From: CBDHCC01 sp965219235
GTDB taxonomy: Bacteria > Pseudomonadota > Alphaproteobacteria > Sphingomonadales > Sphingomonadaceae
Length of the DNA stretch: 64,000 bases
Reading direction: 5' to 3'
NCBI GenBank assembly: GCA_965219235.1
Contig: OZ244721.1
Coordinates: 558,001 to 622,000 of the forward strand
The notes under the pieces were generated by a model. It was not told where the DNA came from. It ran no database searches and saw nothing but the letters and a program-made list of their open reading frames with translations. Within the stretch, counting starts at the first letter, position 1, and the number at the start of each line of letters is the position of its first letter. Below are positions 35,194 through 44,821 of the stretch, one piece after another. A program made the translations under genes and the position numbers.

Positions 35194-35481
35194 TTACTTG
35201 CGGCGGCGTGCGTAGGCGACCGCGCCCCCCACGATCGCGCCGAGCGGCAGGCTGACGAAGGGCAGCACCACACCCGCGACCGCGCCGATCGCGGCGCCCG
35301 TGGCGACCGTCTTGCCGGTGGGGGTGGACAGCACCTCGCGACCCCTCGCCAGCAGGTCGTCGGCCATCGTAGATCCCCGCCCATCCAGCGCCTTGCCGCA
35401 GTTCTGGCAAAATGCGGCGGACGGCGGGTTGGCGGTGCCGCAGCGCGCGCACAGTTGTTCGAGCGTGGCGTTGTCGGTCAT
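35194..35481 (-). CDS. Small zinc-ribbon membrane-associated protein
   Basis: 95 residues. The N-terminal zinc ribbon has two CxxC knuckles (LCARCGTANPPSAAFCQNCG). A basic linker leads to one or two Gly/Val-rich hydrophobic segments (VATGAAIGAVAGVVLPFVSL, LGAIVGGAVAYA) and a terminal RRRK. It lies 4 bases after glyA and 6 before nrdR, so it belongs to the operon. I do not recognise a specific function. Confidence 0.72.
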   Translation of the reverse strand: MTDNATLEQLCARCGTANPPSAAFCQNCGKALDGRGSTMADDLLARGREVLSTPTGKTVATGAAIGAVAGVVLPFVSLPLGAIVGGAVAYARRRK

Positions 35482-35485
35482 GGGG

Positions 35486-36796
35486 TCAGGCTCCCTCGTA
35501 GATCGGGAAGCGCCCGCAGAGCGCCTCCACCCGACCCCGAACCGCGTCCTCCACCTGTCCGTTCCCTTCGACGCCGTTCGCCACCAGCCCGTCGAGCACG
35601 TCGGCGATCATGTGCCCGATCTCGCGGAACTCGGCCGGGCCGAAGCCGCGGGTGGTGCCGGCGGGCGAACCCACGCGGATGCCACTCGTGCGCGCTGGCG
35701 GCAGGGGGTCGTTGGGGACGCCGTTCTTGTTGCAGGTGATGCCCGCCCGGTGGAGCGACTCGTCGGCATCCTTGCCGCTTATGCCGAGCGGGCGCAGGTC
35801 GACAAGCGCCAGGTGCGTGTCGGTGCCGCCGGCCACCAGATCGCACCCGCGCTCCGCGAGCGTCGCGGCCAGCACCTTCGCGTTCTCGATGACGGCGCGC
35901 GAATAGCTCTTGAAGTCGGGCCTGAGCGCCTCGCCGAACGCCACCGCCTTGGCGGCGATGACGTGCATCAGCGGGCCGCCCTGCAGACCGGGGAAGACGG
36001 CGGAGTTGATCTTCTTGGCGATCGCCTCGTCGTTCGTCAGCACCATGCCGCCACGCGGTCCGCGCAGCGTCTTGTGCGTGGTGGTGGTCACGACGTGCGC
36101 GTGGGGAAAGGGCGAGGGGTGCTCGCCCGCCGCGACCAGTCCGGCGAAGTGCGCCATGTCGACGTGCAGCACCGCGCCGACCTCGTCCGCGACGGCGCGG
36201 AAGCGGGCGAAATCGATGTGGCGGGGATAGGCCGATCCGCCCGCGATGATGACCGTGGGCCGGTGGGTGCGGGCCAGCAGCTCGACCTCGTCGAAGTCGA
36301 TCAGGTGGTCGTCGGTGCGCACACCATACTGCACCGCGTTGAACCACTTGCCCGACTGCGCCGGCGGCGCGCCGTGCGTCAGATGGCCGCCGGCGTCCAG
36401 GCTCATGCCCAGGATCACGTCGCCGGGCCTGGCGAGCGCCAGCAGCACCGCGCCGTTCGCCTGCGCGCCGGAATGCGGCTGGACGTTGGCATAGGCGCAG
36501 CCGAACAGCCGGGTCGCCCGCTCGATCGCGAGCGTCTCGACCGTGTCGGATGGTCCGCAGCCCTGGTAGTAGCGGCGGCCCGGATAGCCTTCCGCGTACT
36601 TGTTGGTGAACACCGACCCCTGAGCGTCCAGCACGGCGCGACTGACGATGTTCTCGCTCGCGATCAGCTCGATCTGAGTCCGCTGGCGGCGCAGTTCGGC
36701 GGCGATCGCGTCCGCGACGGCATCGTCGGTGGCGGTCGCGGGGTCGGTGAAGAAGCCGTCGGCGCGAATGGCCTCGGCGGCGGTGGCGGTGCTCAT
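35486..36796 (-). CDS. glyA: Serine hydroxymethyltransferase
   Basis: 436 residues, standard for bacterial SHMT. It interconverts serine and glycine with tetrahydrofolate. ELIASENIVSRAVLDAQGSV and KYAEGYPGRRYYQGC are the N-terminal blocks. VVTTTTHKTLRGPRGGMVLT carries the PLP-binding Lys, DMAHFAGLVAAGEHPSP the cofactor Asp/His, and SGIRVGSPAGTTRGF the C-terminal folate region. Its ATG overlaps the rpiB stop (ATGA). No glycine riboswitch is visible upstream of the run. Confidence 0.97.
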   Translation of the reverse strand: MSTATAAEAIRADGFFTDPATATDDAVADAIAAELRRQRTQIELIASENIVSRAVLDAQGSVFTNKYAEGYPGRRYYQGCGPSDTVETLAIERATRLFGCAYANVQPHSGAQANGAVLLALARPGDVILGMSLDAGGHLTHGAPPAQSGKWFNAVQYGVRTDDHLIDFDEVELLARTHRPTVIIAGGSAYPRHIDFARFRAVADEVGAVLHVDMAHFAGLVAAGEHPSPFPHAHVVTTTTHKTLRGPRGGMVLTNDEAIAKKINSAVFPGLQGGPLMHVIAAKAVAFGEALRPDFKSYSRAVIENAKVLAATLAERGCDLVAGGTDTHLALVDLRPLGISGKDADESLHRAGITCNKNGVPNDPLPPARTSGIRVGSPAGTTRGFGPAEFREIGHMIADVLDGLVANGVEGNGQVEDAVRGRVEALCGRFPIYEGA

Positions 36797-37260
36797 TGGG
36801 TGTCTCCCGTGGGCAAGGCGGTCAGTTTGGCGACGCGGCCACTGTGGCGACCGCCGCTGAAGGGGATGTTAAGGAAGGTGGCGAGGCAGTCGCGGGCGGT
36901 CTCGATCCCGATCAGCCGCGCGCCCATCGCGATCACGTTGGCGTCGTTGTGCGAGCGGGCGAGCTCGGCGGACAAGTGGTCGGACACCAGCGCGCAGCGG
37001 CAGGCGGGAAAGCGATTGACCGCGATGTCGATGCCGATGCCCGATCCGCACAGCGCCACGCCGAACTCCGCCTCGCCGGCGGTGATCGCGTGCGCCAGCC
37101 GGGCGCCGTAATCGGGGTAGTCGACCGAGGCCGTACCGTCCGTGCCCAGATCGGTGACGGCGTGCCCCCGTCCGCGCAGCCAGCCGGCGAGCGACGCCTT
37201 CATCTCGACCGCGGCGTGATCGGACGCGATCGCGACGCTTGGGGGTGTGCCGGCGGCCAT
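36793..37260 (-). CDS. rpiB: Ribose-5-phosphate isomerase B
   Basis: 155 residues from ATG 37260. VAIASDHAAVEMKASLAGWL and DLGTDGTASVDYPDYGARLA form the N-terminal phosphate and sugar site. FGVALCGSGIGIDIAVNRFP carries the catalytic Cys-Gly-Ser-Gly loop. SHNDANVIAMGARLIG is the dimer-interface motif. It interconverts ribose-5-phosphate and ribulose-5-phosphate. It is promoter-proximal in the five-gene leftward run, divergent from the acyl-CoA ligase with 136 bases between them. Confidence 0.95.
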   Translation of the reverse strand: MAAGTPPSVAIASDHAAVEMKASLAGWLRGRGHAVTDLGTDGTASVDYPDYGARLAHAITAGEAEFGVALCGSGIGIDIAVNRFPACRCALVSDHLSAELARSHNDANVIAMGARLIGIETARDCLATFLNIPFSGGRHSGRVAKLTALPTGDTQ

Positions 37261-37396
37261 CGCGACGCGTGGTAGCGGGCAACGGGGGCCAAGGCCACAG
37301 ACTTTTGACGGCGGTCGGCTCCTCGGCGCCCGGCGCGGTGCCCCTTGCTCCCGCTCGGCGTTGTTCCGCATAGTGGCGCGAAAAAGGAGCGGATGG

Positions 37397-39103
<1,707 letters not shown>

Positions 39104-39112
39104 TGGGGGTCC

Positions 39113-39236
39113 GGTCACCCTCACCCTGTCCCTCTCCCCAGGGGAGAGGGGACGCACGCTCCAGGCCCCTCTCCCGACGGGAGAGGGAGGGGGCCGCCGA
39201 CAAGCGGCGGAAGGGTGAGGGCGACCGGCGAAGGAG
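39113..39236. repeat. Palindromic repeat cluster (CCCTCTCCCC / GGGGAGAGGG type)
   Basis: The 176-base gap between the ligase and the oxidoreductase is almost entirely repeat. It contains two nested palindromes, CCCTCTCCCCAGGGGAGAGGG and CCCCTCTCCCGACGGGAGAG, followed by GCCGCCGACAAGCGGCGG, with outer CTCACCCT and AGGGTGAG. The same class appears at 27117, 43343 and, in a longer form, inside the pseudopilin genes. Confidence 0.75.
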
Positions 39237-39279
39237 AGGGTGACTGGTTCGCGGCCTCCTCCCCTCCTACAGCATCCCG

Positions 39280-41475
39280 ATGCCCGCCCGCCCCACCATC
39301 ACCCGCCGTGGCCTGCTCGTCGCCGGCGGGGCGGGCGGCGCGCTGCTGGTCGGCTGGACGATTTGGCCGCGCGACTATCGGCCCAGCCTGGCGGCCGGTC
39401 CGGGCGAACACGGTTTCAACGCCTGGCTGCGGATCGCGGAGACCGGCCCGGTCACGGTGCTCGTGCCCCAGGCGGAGCTGGGGCAGGGCGCCTACACCGG
39501 CGTGGCGCAGATGGTCGCCGACGAGCTGGGCGCGGACTGGCGCACGGTGGGAGTCGAGCCGGCGCTGCCCGGCCCGCTCACCGCCAACACCGCCCTAGCG
39601 CGGGAGGGCGGGGCGTGGCTCGCCGAGGAGCGGGCGCGGCGCGGCGCGGCGGCGGCGACCGGCGGGGCGAGCACCGTGCGCGGTTTCGAGGTGGCGGCGC
39701 GCGCGGCGGGAGCGGAGGCGCGCGACCGGCTGCGCCGCGCGGCCGCGAAGGCTTGGGGGATCGACTGGACGGCGACCGACGCGCGCGATGGCTTCGTCAC
39801 CGCCGACGGGCAGCGCGCTCGCTTCGGTGAGCTCGCGGCCGCCGCGGCGGCGCTGCCGCCGATCGCCGAGCCGGAGATCTGGTACGGGCGCGCCGACCGG
39901 CTGACGGGGCGGCCGCTGCCGCGCCTCGACGCGCCCGCCAAGGTCGACGGGCAGGCGTCCTTCGCCACCGACATCCGCCTGCCCGATCTCGTCCACGCCA
40001 GCGTGCGCATGGGGCCGGGGGGCACGACGCGGGTGGCGGGCCTGAACCGGAAGGCCGCGCTCGCCGTCCGCGATGCGCTCGCCGTGGTCGAGCGGGGGAG
40101 CTGGGTGGCGGTCGCCGCGCGCAACTGGTGGGCGGCCGAACGCGCCGCCGCGGCGCTGGAGCCGCGCTGGGAGGTGGCGGACATGGCCGGCCAGGCGATG
40201 CTGGACGCCGCACTCGACGCGGCGGCGGCCGGCGACGACTGGAGCCAGCTGGCGGGCGCGGGCTCGACCGGCGACCTCTGGTCCACTGGCGACGCGGCGC
40301 GCGCGACCTACGCCACCGCGCCGCTCCCCCACCTGACGGCCGAGCCCCTGTCGGCCACCGCCACCGTGACCGCGACCCGGGCGGAGGTCTGGGCGGGCAG
40401 CCAGGCGCCGGCCTCACTGAGGGCCGAGGTCGCCCGCGCGCTGGACCTCGGCGTCGAGCGCGTCACCGTCTACCCGGTGCTGGTCGGCGGCAGCTTCGGG
40501 CGGCGCGCCACCAACGAGGCGGCGGCGCAGGCGGCGATCGTCTCGCGCGAACTCGGCCGTCCGGTGCAGCTCACCTGGAGCCGGGCGGAGGACATCCGCC
40601 ACGACCGCGCCGCGTCGCCCACGCGGGTCCGGATGGCGGCGCGGGTCGCACCCGGCGGCGCGCTCACCGGCTGGGCCGCGCGCGCGGTCACGGCGGGCGC
40701 GCCCGGTCCGAGCCCATGGGGGGCGCTTGACGGCGCCGCGCTGCTGGGCCGGCTCGCCTCCCCGGCGGCGGCGGACCCGTTGCCTTATCCGGCCGCGGTC
40801 TGGTCGCTGGAGACGGCCGCCGTCGCCACCCGCCTGCCCACCGGTCCGTGGCGGGGCGGCGGCGCGGTGCCGCTCGTCTTCGCGGCCGAGAGCTTCGCGG
40901 ACGAACTCGCCGCGCGCGCCGGCATCGACCCCTTCTCCTGGCGGATCGAGAAGCTCGGCCGGGATCCCCGCCTCGCGGCCTGCCTGACCCGGGTGACGGA
41001 GATCGGCGGCTGGACCGGCGGCGCGGCCGGCAGCGGTCAGGGTGTGGCGGTGTGCCGGCTGTTCGGCGCGCGCGCGGCGGTGCTGGCGGTCGTCCACGCC
41101 CAGGGCGGGCGGATCGTGGTGGATCGCCTGTCCGCCGCGGTCGATGCCGGGCGGCTGGTCAACCCCGACCTGGTGCTGCAGCAGGTCGAAGGCCAGCTGC
41201 TGTTCGGCGCCTCCGCCGCGCTCGGCACGGCGGCGCGGATCGAGGAGGGCGTGCTCGCGCCCGCCGGCCTGCGCGCGCAGCGGCCCCTGCGCCCCGCCGA
41301 CACGCCGCGGCTGACGGTGGCGCTGATGCCGCGCACCGACGAGCCCGGCGGGGTCGGATCGGTCGTCGTCCCCGCCGTCGCCCCCGCCATCGCCAACGCG
41401 CTCGCGTCCGCCACCGGACGGCGGGTCCGCTCGCTTCCGCTCATCCTGGAGATCCCCCGTGCGGCCGCCGCCTGA
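39280..41475 (+). CDS. Xanthine dehydrogenase-family molybdopterin-binding subunit (IorB-like), Tat-exported
   Basis: 731 residues with a Tat-type signal (TITRRGLLVAGGAGGALLVG). The large-subunit signature is present: NAWLRIAETGPVTVLVPQAE, LGQGAYTGVAQMVADELGAD, PVLVGGSFGRRATNEAAAQA, GRPVQLTWSRAEDIRHDRAA and GPWRGGGAVPLVFAAESFAD. It ends with AVDAGRLVNPDLVLQQVEGQ, the molybdopterin-cytosine dinucleotide region. It resembles the beta subunit of isoquinoline 1-oxidoreductase and periplasmic aldehyde oxidases, which need a small [2Fe-2S] subunit (IorA) and usually a cytochrome. Neither is adjacent. Confidence 0.87.
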   Translation: MPARPTITRRGLLVAGGAGGALLVGWTIWPRDYRPSLAAGPGEHGFNAWLRIAETGPVTVLVPQAELGQGAYTGVAQMVADELGADWRTVGVEPALPGPLTANTALAREGGAWLAEERARRGAAAATGGASTVRGFEVAARAAGAEARDRLRRAAAKAWGIDWTATDARDGFVTADGQRARFGELAAAAAALPPIAEPEIWYGRADRLTGRPLPRLDAPAKVDGQASFATDIRLPDLVHASVRMGPGGTTRVAGLNRKAALAVRDALAVVERGSWVAVAARNWWAAERAAAALEPRWEVADMAGQAMLDAALDAAAAGDDWSQLAGAGSTGDLWSTGDAARATYATAPLPHLTAEPLSATATVTATRAEVWAGSQAPASLRAEVARALDLGVERVTVYPVLVGGSFGRRATNEAAAQAAIVSRELGRPVQLTWSRAEDIRHDRAASPTRVRMAARVAPGGALTGWAARAVTAGAPGPSPWGALDGAALLGRLASPAAADPLPYPAAVWSLETAAVATRLPTGPWRGGGAVPLVFAAESFADELAARAGIDPFSWRIEKLGRDPRLAACLTRVTEIGGWTGGAAGSGQGVAVCRLFGARAAVLAVVHAQGGRIVVDRLSAAVDAGRLVNPDLVLQQVEGQLLFGASAALGTAARIEEGVLAPAGLRAQRPLRPADTPRLTVALMPRTDEPGGVGSVVVPAVAPAIANALASATGRRVRSLPLILEIPRAAAA

Positions 41476-42451
41476 CCACCCCGCGATCCCCGCGCCCGCC
41501 GTGGGAGTCCTCCTTATCAATCTCGGCACGCCCGACGCCCCCGAGCCGAAGGCCGTGCGGCGCTATCTGGCCGAGTTCCTGTCCGATCGCCGCGTGGTCG
41601 AGCTGCCCGCGCTCCTCTGGCAGCCGATTCTGCGCGGCGTCGTGCTCACCACCCGCCCAAAGAAGAGCGCCCACGCCTATGCGCAGGTGTGGAGCGAGGA
41701 TGGCTCGCCGCTCGCCGCGATCACCCGGGCGCAGGCCGACGCTCTGGCTCCCGCCCTGCCGGAGGCGCAGGTCCGCTGGGCGATGCGCTACGGCAACCCA
41801 GCCATCGGCGACGTGCTGGCCGGGATGAAGGACGCGGGGTGCGAGCGCATCCTCCTGGCTCCGCTCTACCCCCAATATTGCGCGGCGACGACCGCGACGG
41901 CCAACGACAGGGCGTTCGCTCGGCTGGCGACGATGCGGTGGCAGCCCGCCATCCGCACGCTCCCACCCTACCACGACGACCCGCTGTATATCGACGCGCT
42001 GGCGGTCAGCATTCGCGAGGGGCTGGCGGCGCTCGACTGGGAACCGGACGCGCTCGTCGCCTCGTTCCACGGGATGCCGAAGCGCACGCTGGCCCAGGGC
42101 GACCCCTATCATTGCCACTGCCGGAAGACGGCCCGGCTGCTGTCCGACGCGCTGGACCGGCCGCTGACCGTCGCCTTCCAGTCGCGCTTCGGTCCGGCCA
42201 AGTGGCTGGGACCGGCGACGGACCGGACATTGGAGGAGCTGGGGCGGGCGGGGCGAAGCGTGGCCATCTTCGCCCCGGGCTTTTCCGCCGATTGTCTGGA
42301 GACGCTGGAGGAGCTGGCGATCCGGGGGCGTGAGGGCTTCGAGGCGGCCGGAGGGAGGCATTTCGCCTATCTGCCCTGCCTCAACGCGGAGCCGCCGGGC
42401 ATGGCGATGCTGGAGGCGATCGTGCGGCGTGAGTTGGGGGGATGGATCTGA
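41459..42451 (+). CDS. hemH: Ferrochelatase
   Basis: 330 residues from GTG 41459, overlapping the preceding gene by 17 bases, with a GGAG about 10 bases upstream. It inserts Fe(II) into protoporphyrin IX, the last step of heme synthesis. Family blocks: VLLINLGTPDAPEPKAVRRY, PLYPQYCAATTATANDRAF, ALVASFHGMPKRTLAQGDPY (catalytic His), VAFQSRFGPAKWLGPATDRT and IFAPGFSADCLETLEEL (conserved Glu). Length is normal. Confidence 0.96.
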   Translation: MRPPPDHPAIPAPAVGVLLINLGTPDAPEPKAVRRYLAEFLSDRRVVELPALLWQPILRGVVLTTRPKKSAHAYAQVWSEDGSPLAAITRAQADALAPALPEAQVRWAMRYGNPAIGDVLAGMKDAGCERILLAPLYPQYCAATTATANDRAFARLATMRWQPAIRTLPPYHDDPLYIDALAVSIREGLAALDWEPDALVASFHGMPKRTLAQGDPYHCHCRKTARLLSDALDRPLTVAFQSRFGPAKWLGPATDRTLEELGRAGRSVAIFAPGFSADCLETLEELAIRGREGFEAAGGRHFAYLPCLNAEPPGMAMLEAIVRRELGGWI

Positions 42452-42566
42452 ATTCCTCCCCGAGCAAGCTCGGGAAGGATCAGAAGGCCGCTTGACCTCG
42501 CCTCTCCCTCGGTCGAACAATGCCTCGACGACCGGCCCAAGGCCGGCGCGCGGAGGAGAGGGACGG

Positions 42567-43292
42567 ATGGCACAGCGCGTAGGCATCGTGACGGGCGGCA
42601 CGCGGGGCATCGGCGAGGCGATCAGCCTGGCGCTCAAGGAACGCGGGGTCACCGTCGCGGCGAACTACGGCGGCAATGACGAGCGCGCGCGCGAGTTTTC
42701 GGAGCGCACCGGCGTCGCGGTCTACAAGTGGGACGTGGGCGATCACGCCTGGTGCCAGGACAGCATCAAGCGCGTGGAGGCGGAGATCGGACCCATCGAT
42801 ATTTTGGTCAACAACGCCGGCATCACCCGCGACGGCACGCTGATGAAGATGTCCTTCGACGACTGGAGCGAGGTCATCCGCGTCAATCTGGGCGGCTGTT
42901 TCAACATGGCGAAGGCCGTCTTCCCCGGAATGCGCGAGAGGAAGTGGGGCCGCATCGTCAACATCGGCTCGATCAACGGCCAGGGCGGCCAGTATGGCCA
43001 GGTGAACTACGCGGCGGCCAAGTCGGGCATCCACGGCTTCACCAAGGCGCTCGCGCAGGAGGGCGCGCGGTTCGGCGTGACGGTCAACGCGCTGGCGCCG
43101 GGCTATATCGACACCGACATGGTGGCCGCCGTGCCCGACGACGTGCTGGAGAAGATCGTCGCCAAGATCCCGGTCGGCCGCCTGGGCCAGGCCGACGAGA
43201 TCGCGCGCGGGGTGGTGTTCCTGTGCGGCGAGGACGCGGGCTTCGTCACGGGCTCCACGCTGTCGATCAACGGGGGGCAGCATATGTATTGA
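42567..43292 (+). CDS. phbB: Acetoacetyl-CoA reductase
   Basis: 241 residues from ATG 42567, preceded by GGAGGAGAGGGA. A short-chain dehydrogenase: GIVTGGTRGIGEAISLAL is the NADPH motif, LVNNAGITRD the NNAG element, NIGSINGQGG the catalytic Ser and YGQVNYAAAKSGIHG the Tyr-x3-Lys. The QGGQYGQVNYAAAKSGIHGF block and DTDMVAAVPDDVLEKIVAKI are specific to PhbB/PhaB. It makes (R)-3-hydroxybutyryl-CoA for polyhydroxybutyrate. phaA and phaC are not in the window. Small hairpins (42532-42546) precede its ribosome-binding site. Confidence 0.94.
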   Translation: MAQRVGIVTGGTRGIGEAISLALKERGVTVAANYGGNDERAREFSERTGVAVYKWDVGDHAWCQDSIKRVEAEIGPIDILVNNAGITRDGTLMKMSFDDWSEVIRVNLGGCFNMAKAVFPGMRERKWGRIVNIGSINGQGGQYGQVNYAAAKSGIHGFTKALAQEGARFGVTVNALAPGYIDTDMVAAVPDDVLEKIVAKIPVGRLGQADEIARGVVFLCGEDAGFVTGSTLSINGGQHMY

Positions 43293-43342
43293 GGGGGTGT
43301 TCGGGGCAACGGGGGGCTTGCGACCCGGTTGCGGCCGTACGA

Positions 43343-43480
43343 TCATCCCACTCCCCTTCAAGGGGCGGGGGAGAGGGGCACGGCATGGGGCGTGGAGCTG
43401 CGATCCCTCGGAACGTTCCCCTCTCCTTCCGCCGCCTCCGGCGGCTTCCTCCTCTCCCCTGAAGGGGAGAGGGATGGGAC
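43343..43480. repeat. Palindromic repeat (CTCCCCTTCAAGGGG / CCCCTGAAGGGG type)
   Basis: Outer arms TCATCCCACTCCCCTTCA (from 43343) and TGAAGGGGAGAGGGATGGGA (to 43480) enclose GCCGCCTCCGGCGGC and further short palindromes. It lies immediately left of a transposase remnant and belongs to the repeat class also found at 27117 and 39113. No gene is present between 43293 and 43503. Confidence 0.7.
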
Positions 43481-43503
43481 CGTCCGCTTTCCACCTTGGG
43501 TGC

Positions 43504-43789
43504 GATCGCCGACAAAGGTTGCTGCTGCCGGACTGCATCGACGACTAGGTGGGCGAAGACAGCCCGGTGCGCATGGTCGACGTGTTCGTGGACGAGTTGA
43601 ACTTGGGCGAGCTCGGCTTTGGTGAGGCGGCCGCCACGGGATGCCCCGGTTACCATCCCGCGACGATGCTCAAGCTCTACATCTACAGGCTACCTCAACC
43701 AGGTGCAGTCGAGCCGGCGGCTGGAGCGCGAGGCAGGTCGCAACATCGAGCTGATGTGGCTGACGGGCAAGCTGGCGCCGGACTTCAAG
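43504..43789 (+). pseudogene. IS1182-type transposase N-terminal remnant
   Basis: Conceptual translation gives RRQRLLLPDCIDD, then TAG at 43546-43548 where Trp is usual, then VGEDSPVRMVDVFVDELNLG and YHPATMLKLYIY. A one-base insertion near 43690 shifts the rest into another frame: YLNQVQSSRRLEREAGRNIE and LMWLTGKLAPDFK. Similarity to IS1182-family transposases stops there, with the DDE catalytic domain absent. It is dead, and the residual frame is not a gene. Confidence 0.85.
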
Positions 43790-43824
43790 CCTGTCCTGAG
43801 CGGGGTAGGGCGACCCCCCTTGTT

Positions 43825-44790
43825 TCAATGCGCCACCACCGCCGGCTGCCTCGTCGTCGGCGAGCGGCCCGGCAGCCAATGCAGGATCGCCACGATCAGC
43901 CCGCCCACGATCAGCCCCGCCACCGCGGAGATCACCGCACCGCCCAGCCAGCTCGCCAGCCCCGCCGCTCCGGGCAGCAGGCCCGCCGCCCATTGCTCCG
44001 CCGCGTGCAGCCAGTCGGTGGGAGCGTGGACGCCGACATGGCCCGCCTCCGCCAGGATCAGGTGGCCGCCCACCCACAGCATCGCCGCCGTGCCGACGGT
44101 CGACAGCACCTGGAGCAGATGCGGCATCGCGCTCACCAGCCCGCGCCCGAACGACCGCGCGGCGCTCGTGCGGGCCTCTTGAGCGAGGTGCAGCCCGACA
44201 TCGTCCATCTTCACGATCAGTCCGACCGTGCCGTAGACCGCCACCGTGATCACCACGCCGACGACCGCCAGGATCGCGCCCTGCATCACCAGCGAGTACT
44301 CGCCCAGTTCGGCCAAGGTGATCGCCATGATCTCCGCCGACAGGATCAGGTCGGTGCGGATCGCGCCCGACACCTGCCGCGCCTCCAGCTCGGACGGGTC
44401 GGCGGTCACCACCGCCTCCCGGTCGTGATGGCCGAAGCCCAGCACCTCCAGGATCTTCTCGGTCGCCTCGAACGACAGATAGGCGCCGCCCGCGATCAGC
44501 AGCACCGGGATGGCCCAGGGCGCGAACGCGCTCAGCAGCAGCGCGGCGGGCAGGATGATGAGCAGCTTGTTGCGGAGCGAGCCCAGCGTGATCTTGCCGA
44601 TGATCGGCAGCTCGCGCGCCGGCGACAGGCCCACGAGGTAGCGCGGGGTGACGGCCGTGTCGTCGATGACGACGCCCGCCGCCTTGGTGCCCGCGCGCCC
44701 CGCGGCGCCCGCGATGTCGTCGAGGGACGCGGTCGCCAGCTTCGCGATGGCCGCCACGTCATCCAGGAGAGCGACTAGGCCGCCGGGCAC
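43825..44790 (-). CDS. DUF808 family integral membrane protein
   Basis: 321 residues from GTG 44790. MPGGLVALLDDVAAIAKLAT, GVVIDDTAVTPRYLVGLSPA, RELPIIGKITLGSLRNKLLI, GGAYLSFEATEKILEVLGFG and RTDLILSAEIMAITLAELGE are the DUF808 (YedI-like) signature. About five or six transmembrane helices follow or interleave. The family is an inner-membrane protein of unknown function. It lies 31 bases after the flotillin gene on the same strand, so co-transcription is likely. Confidence 0.9.
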   Translation of the reverse strand: MPGGLVALLDDVAAIAKLATASLDDIAGAAGRAGTKAAGVVIDDTAVTPRYLVGLSPARELPIIGKITLGSLRNKLLIILPAALLLSAFAPWAIPVLLIAGGAYLSFEATEKILEVLGFGHHDREAVVTADPSELEARQVSGAIRTDLILSAEIMAITLAELGEYSLVMQGAILAVVGVVITVAVYGTVGLIVKMDDVGLHLAQEARTSAARSFGRGLVSAMPHLLQVLSTVGTAAMLWVGGHLILAEAGHVGVHAPTDWLHAAEQWAAGLLPGAAGLASWLGGAVISAVAGLIVGGLIVAILHWLPGRSPTTRQPAVVAH

Positions 44791-44821
44791 GGCTGGCCCT
44801 TCACCGAGTGACCCACCTCGA

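Noticed and set aside
36797..37396. Possible glycine riboswitch upstream of glyA
   Set aside because: glyA overlaps rpiB with no leader, and no tandem aptamer-like structure is visible between rpiB and the acyl-CoA ligase.
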